Numbered from the stretch's first letter, positions 19,501 to 30,697 are shown. The stretch: DNA of 39,396 nt from Gnetum montanum (GCA_015680685.1 MNCI01008374.1:435634-475029), one strand, 5' to 3'. A program made the numbers and translations. Notes: generated by a model not told the origin, from the sequence alone.

Positions 19501-21083
19501 TTAAAATGATCCCTATTAACCTACCATATTTAGAACTTTTCATTTTACCATGAACTTTTTGGTAAACACTTAATAAGAAAGAGTAGCGAGTTTGTGATTC
19601 AGAGTTGAATCTGCGTCAAGAACATGTTACAAAATTTTATGAACGTATAATCATGTTCTTTGTATGATCTGTACAATCCCAAGAAATTCAAGGTTGTGCT
19701 CCATAGTTTCGGTCTTGATAAAATCCACTTTGTAGCTTTTACCAAACAATAAAAAATCAACATAAAAAGATAAGCTGATATTAACATAGCTCGAAATGTT
19801 GGCATCTGAGACAGGGGATTCTTGGATCCTGCCTACGTGCATAGTCCCTAATGTTACATTTGGGATATCAGTTAGGGCATTAGGGAAATGGGATATGTTT
19901 TTGAGACAATATGGCTACAAGATTTTTATCCATCATCTAACCATTTTTCAGCCAATTCTTGTACAGGTCATTTTCCGTCACAGTATCAATCAATTCCCCA
20001 AATGTTCTTTATAAAAATCAACAGAAACTCTCTTTCAAATTTGTCAATTTTATTGCAGATAAGATCTATAAAAGCATTATTACCTAAAATTAACAGAAAA
20101 TCTCTTTCAAGTTAAAGACAATTTCAATAGGCTGTACGTCCTATTGTTGTCACTGTTTTCTTGCTTTGGGTTTCCCAACATTTTCAAGAAGATTTAGAAA
20201 AATTGCAAATAGCAAAGGACCTAGCTCCTCAGAGAGGTGAAAGAGAAATCATGTAGTTGATTTTATTATATTAGGACAAGGCTAGGATGATGATGATGAT
20301 TAAGGACTCCTATGAAAACTGTAATCATGGACATGATATTGATCTTTTTGGCTTCGTTAATAAACTTTAAAACTTCAACCCCATAGATTAGATAGTTTCT
20401 TAGTTATATTTATTTAATGGGATTGATTGATGATCATGGAGCGTGGGGCATGGATATATTTTCATCATATATACATGACAGCCTAGTAGAAGTATCTGGT
20501 GAGACGAATGGCCTAATGTTGGGCAGTTAGGCACACTCAAGTACACGCCAAACCACTTCCCGAAAGCTATAATGTTGGATTGCTAGTATTTTAAATCAAC
20601 GGTCAGTTAACTGGGTAATTTTAATCAATTATTTAGTGTTTCTAGGGCTTGTAGCCCAGCATGCATGTCCGTGTAAACCCATATTTGGTTTATTCTTAAG
20701 GGACAGGCGAAGAATGCTTGGTCTTCCATTGAAGGTGTTATTGTTTGAAAGTTGTAGCATGAGGCATTGATCTTGGGTTGGAACAGTTTTGAAGATAAAT
20801 TGAGAGTTGGAAGTTTGTGGGTTGTAGCTTTCCTCTATTATTTTCTTTCTTTCTTGTTTCTCTTTCGGCATGTCTTGTTATGTGCGATAAATTTGAAGCT
20901 TCATACTGTCACACCTCTCTAATTTTGCAACGCTATCTCGCCGGACGATCATAATGCCAAACCCAGCCCAAAAGGTATTGAGATCCACCATGATCATTTC
21001 TCAGACCAGTTTTGTTGATTATATTTCATGCTTATGCAGGTTCTGGTTGACAATGATGACTTCTTGAAAGGGCCTCATTAAGA
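16517..21083 (+). CDS. GLX1: Glyoxalase I (lactoylglutathione lyase), eight coding exons
   Basis: Converts the hemithioacetal of methylglyoxal and glutathione to S-lactoylglutathione, the first step of methylglyoxal detoxification, in the cytosol for this class. Exons by frame and splice sites: 16517-16623, 16708-16832, 16960-17024 (or 17033), 17156-17365, 17495-17542, 17738-17842, 17925-18077, 21042-21083. All phases agree and give 284 residues (287 with the later donor), close to the 283 I recall for Arabidopsis GLX1. Two glyoxalase domains are seen. Metal and catalytic residues of the first are His23, Glu74, His92 and Glu140. The second starts at QPLCQVMLRV with Gln153 and ends DPDGWK. The exon 3 donor is GGAAGT instead of GTAAGT. 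The C-terminus ends DFLKGPH rather than DFLKEL. No internal stop was seen. Whether it is expressed cannot be judged. Confidence 0.9.
18078..21041 (+). other. Last intron of GLX1, about 2.96 kb
   Basis: It begins GTGAGT and ends in TTATGCAG, both good splice signals. It contains an imperfect hairpin (ATCTATAGGAACC at 18835-18847 facing GGTTCTATAGAT at 18856-18867), and a direct repeat of about 26 bases (20013-20040 and 20086-20111) with AACAGAAA and TCTCTTTCAA in common. A minus-strand block at about 20160-20240 gives ELGPLLFAIFLNLLENVGK, vaguely like a reverse-transcriptase motif, but nothing else supports it. No separate gene is seen. Confidence 0.75.
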
Positions 21084-21230
21084 AGCTGCTTAGTGGCAGA
21101 AACAAATATGTATTGCACATTGGATTATGAAGATCATAGAAAATGAAAATAAAAATGCTTTATTACACCCTCAACAGACCTCAAAGAATATATGCTTTGC
21201 AAATGTTGGATGTAAGTGTAAGCTTCAATA
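21084..21230 (+). terminator. 3' untranslated region of GLX1 with poly(A) signal candidates
   Basis: AATAAA stands at 21148-21153, 65 bases after the stop codon, and a second CAATAAAT-type signal lies near 21224. Either could direct cleavage and polyadenylation. Confidence 0.55.
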
Positions 21231-21925
21231 AATCAGAAATCCGAACATATTTATTCTCTGTTTAAACTTTTTATATCGGTTGCTTAAGCATAATATATTT
21301 TTAAATTTTTTTTTAAACTATTGACAATAATTTTGTATTTAACTTTTAACTGGTTCCAGAGCATGTGTATGTATTTACACTAGCAAGGTGTAGCTCATCG
21401 ATATAATGTTCTACAAACTAAATTGAAGATTCTTGTGATGACCATGACAGACCAATATCCTATGAATCTGTTTGACCTATTTCAGTTTTATGTTTTTCTT
21501 AAAGCTTTGTTACGATGACCTATCTCAGTTTTATGTTTTTCTTAAAGCTTTGTTTCGATGACCATGCCCCTATCGGAGACCAGAATCCTATGCATGTTTT
21601 TGGATAGATTTTAGTTTCAACGATTTTCTTCAGCCTCTACCTTGATAGGACCGTTATTTATCCCTATGCAGTTGTGTCCGCAAGCAGTTTTGCCATGAAT
21701 AAGCCAATACAGCTGCAACACAATCATTTGGTAGAGAGGCCATTACCAGTAATATTTCAGTACCGCCAACTTTGTTCATAACATTGACTGACTTTTTCGA
21801 CAAGCCATTATCATATTTCGCCAACTTTGTTCATAACGCTGAGTAACGCTGACGTGTTATGAAAGATTACAGCGTGTTATGAAAGGTTTCGTCGTGAAAT
21901 ACTACTAAAAATAGTGCAATAGGGA
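21231..21925. other. Intergenic stretch between GLX1 and the germin-like pseudogene
   Basis: No open frame of interest. It holds the 43-base tandem duplication (21473-21558) and two copies of CGCCAACTTTGTTCATAAC (21764-21782 and 21819-21837, period 55). Confidence 0.6.
21473..21558. repeat. 43-base tandem duplication
   Basis: Two adjacent copies start TGACCTAT at 21473 and 21516 and differ at two positions. A third start (TGACC at 21559) soon diverges. The context GATGACCATG before and after suggests a larger old duplication. Confidence 0.85.
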
Positions 21926-22447
21926 GGTGTCAGGGTTCTTTGAATTCAACCCTGATATGGACGACACCGAGTAACGTCCAAGGTTCAGTAGAAAGTGCAT
22001 CAGTTCGCAAAGGAACACAAAAATATTGCCAGAGTCTCTTGGAACAATTGGTTGTTTGTGTTCACAAATCCCACCAAAACCAACCCACCATGGATCATAA
22101 ACATGGTGGCCCGTGGATGACTATGAGGTCGAAAGACGCCACTTGGGGTGAAATCGATGCGAGCTAGAGTGAGACCTTGCATGTTGCTGCCAAACAGATT
22201 CATGGCTGTTGTCAGGGTCATTGTAGTCCTGAATGTCATGCTCCGCGTTCCCGACTTTGCCAGGCCAGTTTTGAAATCCGTGGCGGTGGCGGCATTGGCA
22301 TTGAGGCACGGAACACCATTTATGAATATGCCCTTGGCATTTGCTTTGTCTACAACGCAAGACATCTTGCAAAGGATCGTCGTCCACTACTTTGGTATCC
22401 TGCTACAATGCCACTGTTGCTAAAAACAGAGCCACTATGGTCTTCAT
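21926..22447 (-). pseudogene. Germin-like protein pseudogene (cupin)
   Basis: Germin-like proteins are secreted, manganese-binding cupins of the cell wall. From an ATG at 22447 the minus strand reads MKTIVALFLATVA, a signal peptide start, then meets a TAG at about 22403-22405, then DDDPLQD and a frameshift near 22362 into CVVDKANAKGIFINGVPC. The first cupin motif is present as FRPHSHPRATMFMI: both His are kept, but the Glu expected after RAT is Met. Box 2 (FVF...LMHFLLN) follows after a second frameshift (about 22035), with its His kept. Similarity ends at NSKNPDT (21926), so about the last fifth is missing. A stop, two frameshifts, a lost metal ligand and a missing C-terminus mark it as dead. 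Confidence 0.85.
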
Positions 22448-25400
22448 CTTATCTCCCGCTATGTAATCAACACCATCTTTAACAACAAGGCTTATGTACA
22501 TGGTGTCGTAGCAATAGTGCGTTTGAGATAGCTTACTTTAAGTGCTAACTTTATAGTAACAATGGAAAGCACATATCACATGTCATAGGTTTGATTCTAC
22601 TATGTTGTAGCACTAAGTTATAAACTTTTATAAATTTTGGGGTTTACCTATGTTTCAATTATTTGGGGAAATATTTCCAGATAATCATTTAGATAACTTT
22701 GGTGGTAGATCTATAATACTCATTGAAGATCAAAAACAACAAATTCCGAAGAGAGTGAGAGCATACACTAATTGATGGAAATTTTTTTTTCAGAAAACCC
22801 ATCCTTAGGAAAAATAAAGTACAGAACTCTTGTTCTTCGTCCAAAAAGCATGAAAATTTGGGTTTTTAAATCTTGTTCTTCGTCTAGAAGTCGTGAAATT
22901 GTTTACTCAAAAAACTTTTTACTTGTAAACAAATAAGATTCTCTCAGCCAATTTATAGATATATATTATAAATATATAACTAAGCTAGTAAAATTCCAGA
23001 TACATACATGTCAAATTCAAGAGGTAACGTTCTTCTAAACTTTCTAATTTAGTCACTAGGTGACATGCTTGTGGACGTCTTTAGGTTTTTGGGAAGGTAG
23101 CTCACTTTTCTGATTTAAGGTGCAAGTTTAAATTTCCTTCATGGTTGTCTCCCTAGTGCATTGTTGATTTTCTCTGATTTTTAAAATTGTTATTCATTGT
23201 TTTTGGGTCCATAACCACGCCTTCCCTAGAAAAGAACAATGAACATGTTCTAAAATATACCCCAAAATATATAGTCAACAAAATGTTTTGGAAGAATTAT
23301 ATACAAATATAATGATGGCCCCAAAAATTAATGATAATAAGCAAAAAACATTCAAAGTACATCATGGGTTTAGCAACAAGTAGAGAACATTAAAAGCAAC
23401 ATGGAAAGGAAAAACTTTCTAATTATAAGGATGTCTTCTCAAGTGTATAACTTTATAATTGATAATTTTGAAAAATCAAAAAAGAGAAAATATAATCCAA
23501 ATTTATCAAGAAAATCAACAATAGGTAGATCACTCTCAACATCTATGCTTGAACTTAAAATAACAAAAAAATTCAATATAGTAATAGAAAGTTTTGGTGA
23601 ACTGCCAACTTTTATATGAAAGGAGATTAGTAAAAATGATGATACAAGTTTTCCATTAAATTGATCATCATGGTTAATCTTACATCAAGAATCTTTGCCA
23701 TTAGCTATAATCCACTTGTCAATGTAAGTTTTGATCTTTAAGTTACCAATATTCGTATTAGATGATCTATCCACACTGGGGGTGTTGCTATCTGTACACA
23801 ATGATCAATCTTGTAGCCTAAGTAAATATTTATAAAAGCTTCTGTTTACTCTAGGTTTTTTTTATTGGCATTCGATCATTTTTATCGTATTTTTCGCATT
23901 TCAATTGTTTTTTTTTTATCTATCCTTAACTTCAACATGTTATTTCTTTTCCATGACATTCCTGTAACCATTTATTTTATTTGTCTTTTTATCATTAACA
24001 TTAACTTGATTTTTCATATCTTCTGCTTTAGATTGTTTTTTCTTCTCCTTAACTTTAACATGTCTTTTCTTTTACTCTACATCTTTTTCTTTTTCAATAG
24101 CAAAAAAGGATAACCATTAAACAAACATCCTTCATGATAACAAAAGTTGCAAAAATTAAAAAGATTTTAATATGTAGTTGGCTGAAAATAAATCTTCCTA
24201 CTTGCTTGTAATACTAATTTCTTTTTATGCTTAAGAAGATTTATTTCAACAAAAAATGTCACAAAAATTAAATGCTTATCAAAATAGATTTCATATGCTT
24301 AATGGGACAAAGAAGATTAATAGTTTTTTGCTCAGCTTTTTGAAAAATCAATGGGAGATTAAATAGCTCGACAAAACATGAAACTTATAATATTTTTCAA
24401 ACCCTCACCATTTTGACTCATAGTGACATGCTCTTATGCTCTATGCTACATGTTCATTGTGAAGTTCATTTCTTGAGGATTTTCCAAAAGCTTTTCTCAC
24501 CTCACTCATTTTGTAAGGATGCAATAGCAAGTGGTCTTGCTAGGTATTGCACTTCGAAATGTGAGGCATAAATGCTTAGATGTTCAACTTTGTATGTTAG
24601 TCATTCTAGGATAATGCACCCATGATAGGTGGCTCCAATGATTAGCTCATTATATTGTTAGGCAAGAAGTTGACAATTGCAGTTATACTTGAGGCATCAT
24701 TATAAAAAAAATTATCATTACCTCAAGGCTCGATGTTCATCCTACTAAGGTGGGGTTCTAAGGAAGATAATGGATGAACAAAATCCTAACCTCTTTCAAG
24801 TGGCAATGCCCAAGCTTGAACTACTTGAAAAAGGTTAGACTTTCTTTCATCCACTACTCATTAGATTTTTCTATAACTTTTCAAATGTATTATGTTGGCT
24901 ATATGTTTTGGGATGTAACTATAGTCAAATTATTTTGAATTCCAATAACCCCCCTTCTCACATTCTAGAAGGATACAAAAAGCAATAGTCTTACTAGGTA
25001 TTACACTTCGAAGGATTGAAATGGAGAGAGGACAATATTTGGCCAAAATTTATAATAGATATTGATACAACATAACAATATAATAGTTGATCATGTTTAT
25101 TGAAACCAGTACAACCATATTATCCCTATATACCACACTTTAAGAGGGCTACTAAGATGAAATATGTTCTCTCTTATAAGACTTGATTGAATTTTCACAA
25201 AGAAAATTCATCTTATTTGACACAATCATGTATAATTTCATCCTTAATGCAAAAAATATTTAACTAATTTTTCTATAATAATAATAAAAATCTTCAAGAA
25301 TAATTCTTTTAAGAAAAATATCAAATTTTAGACCTCTTTCTAAAACATTTAGAATATTATTATCAAGAGTGAAAAGACAAATTGCAAATACTTCTCTCAA

Positions 25401-25495
25401 GTTTGACATTTTTAGTGGTGTCATATATACTTTCTAATGCTAATTATAAAATTTCATGAAAGGTACAATTGTTATGTTCATGTAGATTAGATAAG
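22448..25495. other. AT-rich intergenic region, no gene recognised
   Basis: Open frames here are short and of very low complexity. A T-rich stretch at 23850-24110 contains two related blocks (TCCTTAACTTCAACATG and TCCTTAACTTTAACATG, about 130 bases apart). A direct repeat around TCTTGCTAGGTATTGCACTTCGAA (about 24533-24557) returns near 24991-25014, and a SINE-like unit lies between the two copies. Confidence 0.5.
24720..24840 (-). mobile_element. SINE-like unit, inverted relative of the 15641 unit
   Basis: On the minus strand it shows CAAGCTTGGGCATTGCCACTTGAAAGAGG, then TTAGGATTTTGTTCATCC and GGATGAACATCGAGCCT. This is the same order of blocks as 15700-15790. It lies about 8.9 kb away in opposite orientation. 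Confidence 0.45.
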
Positions 25496-26380
25496 TGATG
25501 AGCAACGAGGTACCCCTACACCCAACCATATGAATCACAAGCATTCACGCACAATCCAGTTGAATTCCATGTATGGGACTAGTGGTGCCTAAATTTTTAT
25601 GCCTTGATTGCAATTCACTGTATTCCCACTTGGACTAGTGGTAGCTTTGTCACATATGGTTTAATCCAAAGTAAGGCATATGATGATTGATGTTGTCTAG
25701 CCCTAAGCTACTCCTAATAATGACAAAGAGGTTAATTAATTAAACTAATTAACAATGGAACATAAATTCTAAACTAGCCTAGGTGCAATGAGTATCTGTT
25801 CCTAATTGTCCATACACACCTTGGACTTCACGTAACTACTGTTGGGATTACCAAGCGTACATCATTGGGCTTACCAAATGATACACTATTGGGTTACCAA
25901 GTAATTACACTTAAGCACTCGTGATTAGTCATACTCATTCCGCTTAATGACAGGAATAATAAAGAGCAATAAAGGGAAACATTAACTAAGGAAAATAGTA
26001 AACAATTGAACAATTAAAATTAATAATAAATTAAGTGGATGTTGTAATGATGAAAGTAATCTCAATCTTTATTGTCAATCATGTAACACATCCAAGTACA
26101 TCACACTCAAATAAGGATGTCGTACAATCACTTAACATCACACTGCGAGCATGCATTGGAAAACAATAGAACTTGAAATAAAAAATCTATGAAAAAGCTA
26201 TCTAAAATCTATCAACCATCTCCCCCCAACTGTGCATCCAAATGTGGTATTTATAGGCTAGCACGAAATGGGCAATATCTGATGTTTGACATCAAAGGTT
26301 ATGCCCCTATATCAGATACCTAACATCATGGCCCCAATATCAAATATTCAATCGTGGCCCTACCAAAACATGACTCATCA
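25496..26380 (-). repeat. 3' LTR of element F
   Basis: The left edge TGATGAGCAACGAGG is the complement of the LTR 3' end. Family blocks follow, with a reverse TATA box (TATTTATA, 26248-26255) and a degenerate cluster of ATATC motifs at 26273-26350. The right end is ACTCATCA, followed by TACCCCCAC, the polypurine tract read backwards. Length 885 bases. It is oriented opposite to element D, which lies directly to its right. Confidence 0.78.
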
Positions 26381-27005
26381 TACCCCCACAATAGTTAAAC
26401 AAAATGAGGAACAAGTTCTTTACAAAAAATTGAAAAGGTATGGGATTATTGACCGACTTAAATAAATACACAAATTGACTCTTCATGCCACAATGGTATT
26501 TTACAAAAAATATGGACACAACATTACAAGACACAAAACTGGGAAAGCTCATGTAGTTCCTAGAGGCAGTGGCTCTTCCATCGGTCACTTTTCTTTGTCA
26601 TTAGGCTTTTGGAATTTGTAGTGGTTTAAGAGCTCCTACAACTTTTCTTCCTCTGTCCTTGGTTCATGTATCATCTAGGCTACTGAACTGATGTGTGCTA
26701 GAGCCAATACATCTCATGGGCATAACAACTACGAAAACATTTTGTTTTCTTTTACATATTAAGCTGCAAACTACCACTATTCCTCCATAAAGGCCCTAGC
26801 CTTTTCTTTCAATTCATGGTGATATGTTAATCTCCTAGCTAGGTCTAAGGCTACATCTTTCTATTCATGGTAGCAGGCCTTATACACTTCCAATTCTGAG
26901 TTTACCATGTGGAGTTTTTGTAAAGCATTTTTTGTATTTGCAAACTCTCTTTCATATAATGCATAGGTGGCCACTACTTACTGCTCTAGTTTGTTTCTAG
27001 GCCAA
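26381..27005 (-). pseudogene. 3' internal part of element F, with the end of a coiled-coil third ORF
   Basis: The part next to the LTR (26381-26460) matches the 3' internal region of element A, including GGTATGGGATTATT. Further in, minus-strand translation gives a charged helical stretch (about 26990-26780) with YALYEREFANTKNALQKL, SELEVYKACYHE and LARRLTYHHELKEKARAF, broken by stops, and then EPRTEEEKL (about 26640). This looks like the coiled-coil C-terminal end of a third, env-position ORF. The element is cut at 27006 by the LTR of element D. Confidence 0.55.
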
Positions 27006-27843
27006 TGATGAGTCATAGTTTGTCAGACCACGATATCGAGTATACAATAGTGGGTATGCGATATTGGCTACACGATATCATGGCCTAGATACAATATCGT
27101 ATACATGATATCGTGATTCTTGTGTTAGCCTATAAATACAGCACTTAGGCACATAGCGAGAGAAGAATTTAGATCATTAGAGAGTTAGAAGTTCTTTTCT
27201 TTTGGTAGTTTAGTTTTAGTTTCTTTCTTTCAAACTAGTTATTCCCAGTGCATGCCTGCAATGTGATGATTGTAATTGTACAACACCTTTGTTTGAGTGT
27301 GATGTACTTGGATACATGCATGATCAGCAATAAATATCAAGATTACTTTCATCATTGCAGCATTCACTTAGATTAATTTCATTCTTCATTATTTTATTAT
27401 TTAATATTTTCTTTAATTACAGTATGATTTATTATTATTTATTTTTCCTATCATTAAGCAGAATGTGTATGCCTTAATCATGAGCGTTTAAGTGCGAATA
27501 CTTGGTACGCCCAGTAGTAATCTCACGAAGTCCAAGATGTGTATGGACGGTTAAGGATGGATACCATCGCCATAGGCTAATTTAGGTTTTTCTTTTATTA
27601 TTAATTTAATCAATTTATCTTTTTTGTCATCATGAGCATAAAATTAGGACAACACCATATGCCTCACTCTAAACTAAACCATATATGACCAAGCTACTAC
27701 TAGTCCAGTTGGGAAGACAACAAATTGCAATCAACGTATGACTGTCCAGGTGCCACAACTAGTCCATCTGTAGAGTTTGACCGGATCGCGCATACACGCT
27801 CATATTTGTATGGTTGAGCATAGGGATACCTCGCCGCTCATCA
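27006..27843 (+). repeat. 5' LTR of element D
   Basis: It starts TGATGAGTCATAG and ends CGCTCATCA, 838 bases. Between the start and the TATA box (TATAAATA, 27131-27138) are three GATATC motifs (27031, 27074 and 27107 regions) and two near matches. A primer-binding site follows. It interrupts the internal part of element F. Confidence 0.82.
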
Positions 27844-27844
27844 T

Positions 27845-27862
27845 TGGCATTGTTGCTGAGGA
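27845..27862 (+). promoter_or_regulatory. Primer-binding site of element D (tRNA-Asp type)
   Basis: TGGCATTGTTGCTGAGGA, five transitions from the tRNA-Asp complement. It is the most eroded of the four sites. Confidence 0.7.
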
Positions 27863-27977
27863 TGGTGCTAGTTATCTAGATTAGTTATATCATACAAGAT
27901 AGTTATAACAGGGTATTAACGATATATCTTTCAGACAAAGAAATTAAATTCAATTAAGTCACACACAATTCACAACA

Positions 27978-30290
27978 ATGTCTCTTTCACAAGGTAGTAA
28001 TAATGCAACATCTAGTGAGGCAATTCATTGGAGAACTAATGAAATTTATGATGAAGAAGAAGTTTGGAGTACTCAATCTTATGTAGGAGTTATATATGTT
28101 CATAGACACCCCAACGATACTCAAGGACTTTTGTCATCCAACTCAGACACCTCTAGTGAAGATGGAACATTCCCTAGAATGAGGGGGCTCATAAGGCCTA
28201 GGACATTCTCAATGGGTAGCAAGAGTATATCAGGGGATGATTGGGAGACTTACAAAATTCATGACAAGTCTTCCAGTTCCTCTCTTTCTCTACTCTTTCA
28301 ACATTGGGTTGCGACATGGATGACTATTCCTTAAGGGGTCAATGTAGAAATAAAAATTAAACCCACAGGAAAAATCAGGAATGCCAACATGAACATAGAA
28401 AACCTTATCCCAACTCACGAACTCACAACCTATTTAGTGACGATGAACCCCTGCTGGCCACTACAGCCTAATGTATATAATAGAGGCCATTCAGATATCC
28501 CGCAAGCATCGCAAGGAAATCCGTCTACCTAGGCTTGATTTAAATAACTTTCCCAAGTTCTTAGGAGGCTATGATTTAGATCCGAAACATAATTTACAAG
28601 CCTTCTATGATGCCTGTGTATGAAACAACATTGAGAATGATTGGTAAAGGCTTAAGCTCTTCCCTATGACACTTGTTGGTCAAGCTAAAGTATGGTATAG
28701 ATCTTTAAAACTGAATTCAATTCACCATTGGCCTGCAATGGTAAACCTCTTCAACGAAAGATATCAAACCTATATAAGAGTCTCAACCTTGAGGAGACAA
28801 ATCCAAGAGTGGAAACAAGGGCAACATGAACCCTTGGACATGGCCTTAGAAAGATATTACTCTTTGTTAAACAAATGCCTAGGCCATGGGTTCTCCAAGG
28901 AAAGGCTAATGTATCACATCATGGATAGGCTCCGTAATGAAACAAGGGAGACCCTAGGGATATTTGCCCTAGGTCAACTATATGAACTATGAACCCATCA
29001 ATTCCAAGAGCTTATTAAGCAGGTAGCAAAAGAAGAAGGAGAAATAGCCAAAGGGGAGAATGTTAAAAAATCTCAACAAGACCAAACTCTTGAAACAATA
29101 GAGGTCCATAATTATGAAGAGGAGAAATCAACTCACCTCGAGGAGGTGAAACCATCCCTACCTTTGCCAATACTAAAATCACTAGATGAAATTGAGGTAA
29201 AGATCAACAAGGTGATGGAGTGGGTACATGAAAAATCTGGAGAATATGCAAACATTAGTAGAGGGAGATCAATGTAATATTTTCCTGTACGATCACCCAA
29301 AAGGCCAATGCCCAATCTTGTCATATCTACATGAGCATTGGGAAAGAATGTTAAATCCAAATTTCATACAAAAGTACATGGTTGGGCACATGCCTATCCC
29401 ACAACTTTATGGGAAATTCCACAACTCATCATGCTATCCATGGGCAAATTCTTACCAACCTCAATACTATACTCAACCGCAGTGGCAAAACCCCCAATTA
29501 TGAGGGAGGCCATCGCCAAATTGGCCACACCCTTCGTATCACCTGAAACCAAGTGCTTATTATGTTCAACACCCTATTTCTCTAACTAGATCAACATCCT
29601 CTACTTCACTTCATCATTATCACTCTTCCGAGTATCATCAACCCATGTCCTCTCCTGCAAAATCACCACCTCATGTTTCTTGCACTCCTTCTTACTCTCA
29701 ATATTCTCATCCTTCACCTCCTTCTACATTGCCACCAGTTGTACCAAAAGGTTTTACATCACAGCACCAACCAATGAACATTACTTGTGCTGCTACTATC
29801 AATAGTAGTGGGAGTCCTCCACAACGTTTGAAGTGTCCTTTCTTTAGGCATAGTCGTAGAAAGAGACAACACGATTCTAAAACCACTACATCCTCTAACT
29901 CAACACAAGCCCAACACAATGATGCATCTTCCTCTTCAAACTTAACAACTCCTATTACCTTATTCAGGCCACCAATTAATGCTCTAACAACCATGCATCC
30001 CAATTAATATAACAATGTGAGGAGACATATCGATCCTTGCATACCGTATTATGGTCACGAGTGCCATAGTGGGTCAGCTTCTTATCACATAACCACATCT
30101 TATAATTTGCCCCACTATGCTTACTTTAATCAATTGTGTGAATCCCAATTTGGGTACGTTCTTGCCACTGCACCAAAAGACACCCAGTGGTTTCGATATG
30201 ATCGAACCCCAACATTTCCAACATTTGTGGATCCTAACTTTCCATTTATTAATTCTTGCCATGATCAAAGGTTTAGTCATGGGTAATACC
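27978..30290 (+). pseudogene. Gag of element D, no polymerase follows
   Basis: The ATG at 27978 starts MSLSQGSN, the same position after the primer site as in the other elements. The gag core lies at about 28504-29010 with RLDLNNFPKFLGGY, RLKLFPMTLVGQAKVWYRSL, FNERYQTY and HEPLDMALERYY. It is followed by a charged helix, a CNIFLYDHPKGQCP block (about 29272-29313) and a Pro/Ser-rich tail (29645-30000). Stops and frameshifts break it. It is more distant from A and C than those are from each other. No protease, RT or integrase is seen; the frame runs into SHG at 30284. Confidence 0.78.
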
Positions 30291-30413
30291 CCCTATACTA
30301 ACAAGAAAAATTAGTAAATGTTTTTCTTTTCTTTGGTTTCATAATTTTTTGTTTTTCAATTTTTTGTTTTCTAATTTCTCATTTTCCAATTTTTCATTTT
30401 ATCTTTTTGTGGG
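30270..30413 (+). other. 3' stub of element D
   Basis: TTTAGTCATGGGTAATACCCCCTATACTAAC (in pieces, 30271-30301) resembles the last codons of pol in element C (CTTAGTCATGGGGAAGATGG, then CCTATGCTAAC). A T-rich run like that after pol in A and C follows. The polymerase region thus seems to be missing between gag and this stub. The D 3' LTR is not seen. Confidence 0.5.
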
Positions 30414-30561
30414 TGATGAGCGGTGAGGTACCCCTACGCTCAACCATACGAACATGAGTGTTTCACACATGATCCGGTCGAATTCCAAGGACTAAGTGCT
30501 TATGCACCCTTGTGGAATAAGGATGGGTTAGTTGATCATTGAGGTACCTCACCGCTCATCA
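30414..30561. repeat. Foldback LTR end at the 5' edge of element C
   Basis: TGATGAGCGGTGAGGTACC (30414-30432) and its exact complement GGTACCTCACCGCTCATCA (30543-30561) flank 110 bases. The first 130 bases or so are an LTR 3' end in reverse orientation, and the last 19 bases are the plus-oriented LTR end directly before the primer site of element C. The rest of the C 5' LTR is missing. Confidence 0.85.
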
Positions 30562-30562
30562 T

Positions 30563-30580
30563 TGGCACCGTTGCCAGGGA
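30563..30580 (+). promoter_or_regulatory. Primer-binding site of element C (tRNA-Asp type)
   Basis: TGGCACCGTTGCCAGGGA, two transitions from the tRNA-Asp complement. Confidence 0.85.
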
Positions 30581-30697
30581 CTTAGTTGTTTGTGCACTAA
30601 CTAGAACATAGGAAATTATTCACATCATTAGAAAAAACCCTTAGGATTTGTTGAGAAAATAATAAACAAGAATACATTGCACACTGAATAGACAAGG

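Noticed and set aside
20160-20240. Reverse-transcriptase-like ELGPLLFAIF on the minus strand in the GLX1 intron
   Set aside because: Only one weak block; no catalytic motif or second block follows, so a LINE call is not supported.
23401-24113. Two open frames in AT-rich DNA
   Set aside because: Composition (Lys/Asn/Ile in one, Phe/Ile/Leu in the other) explains them; no conserved pattern is visible.
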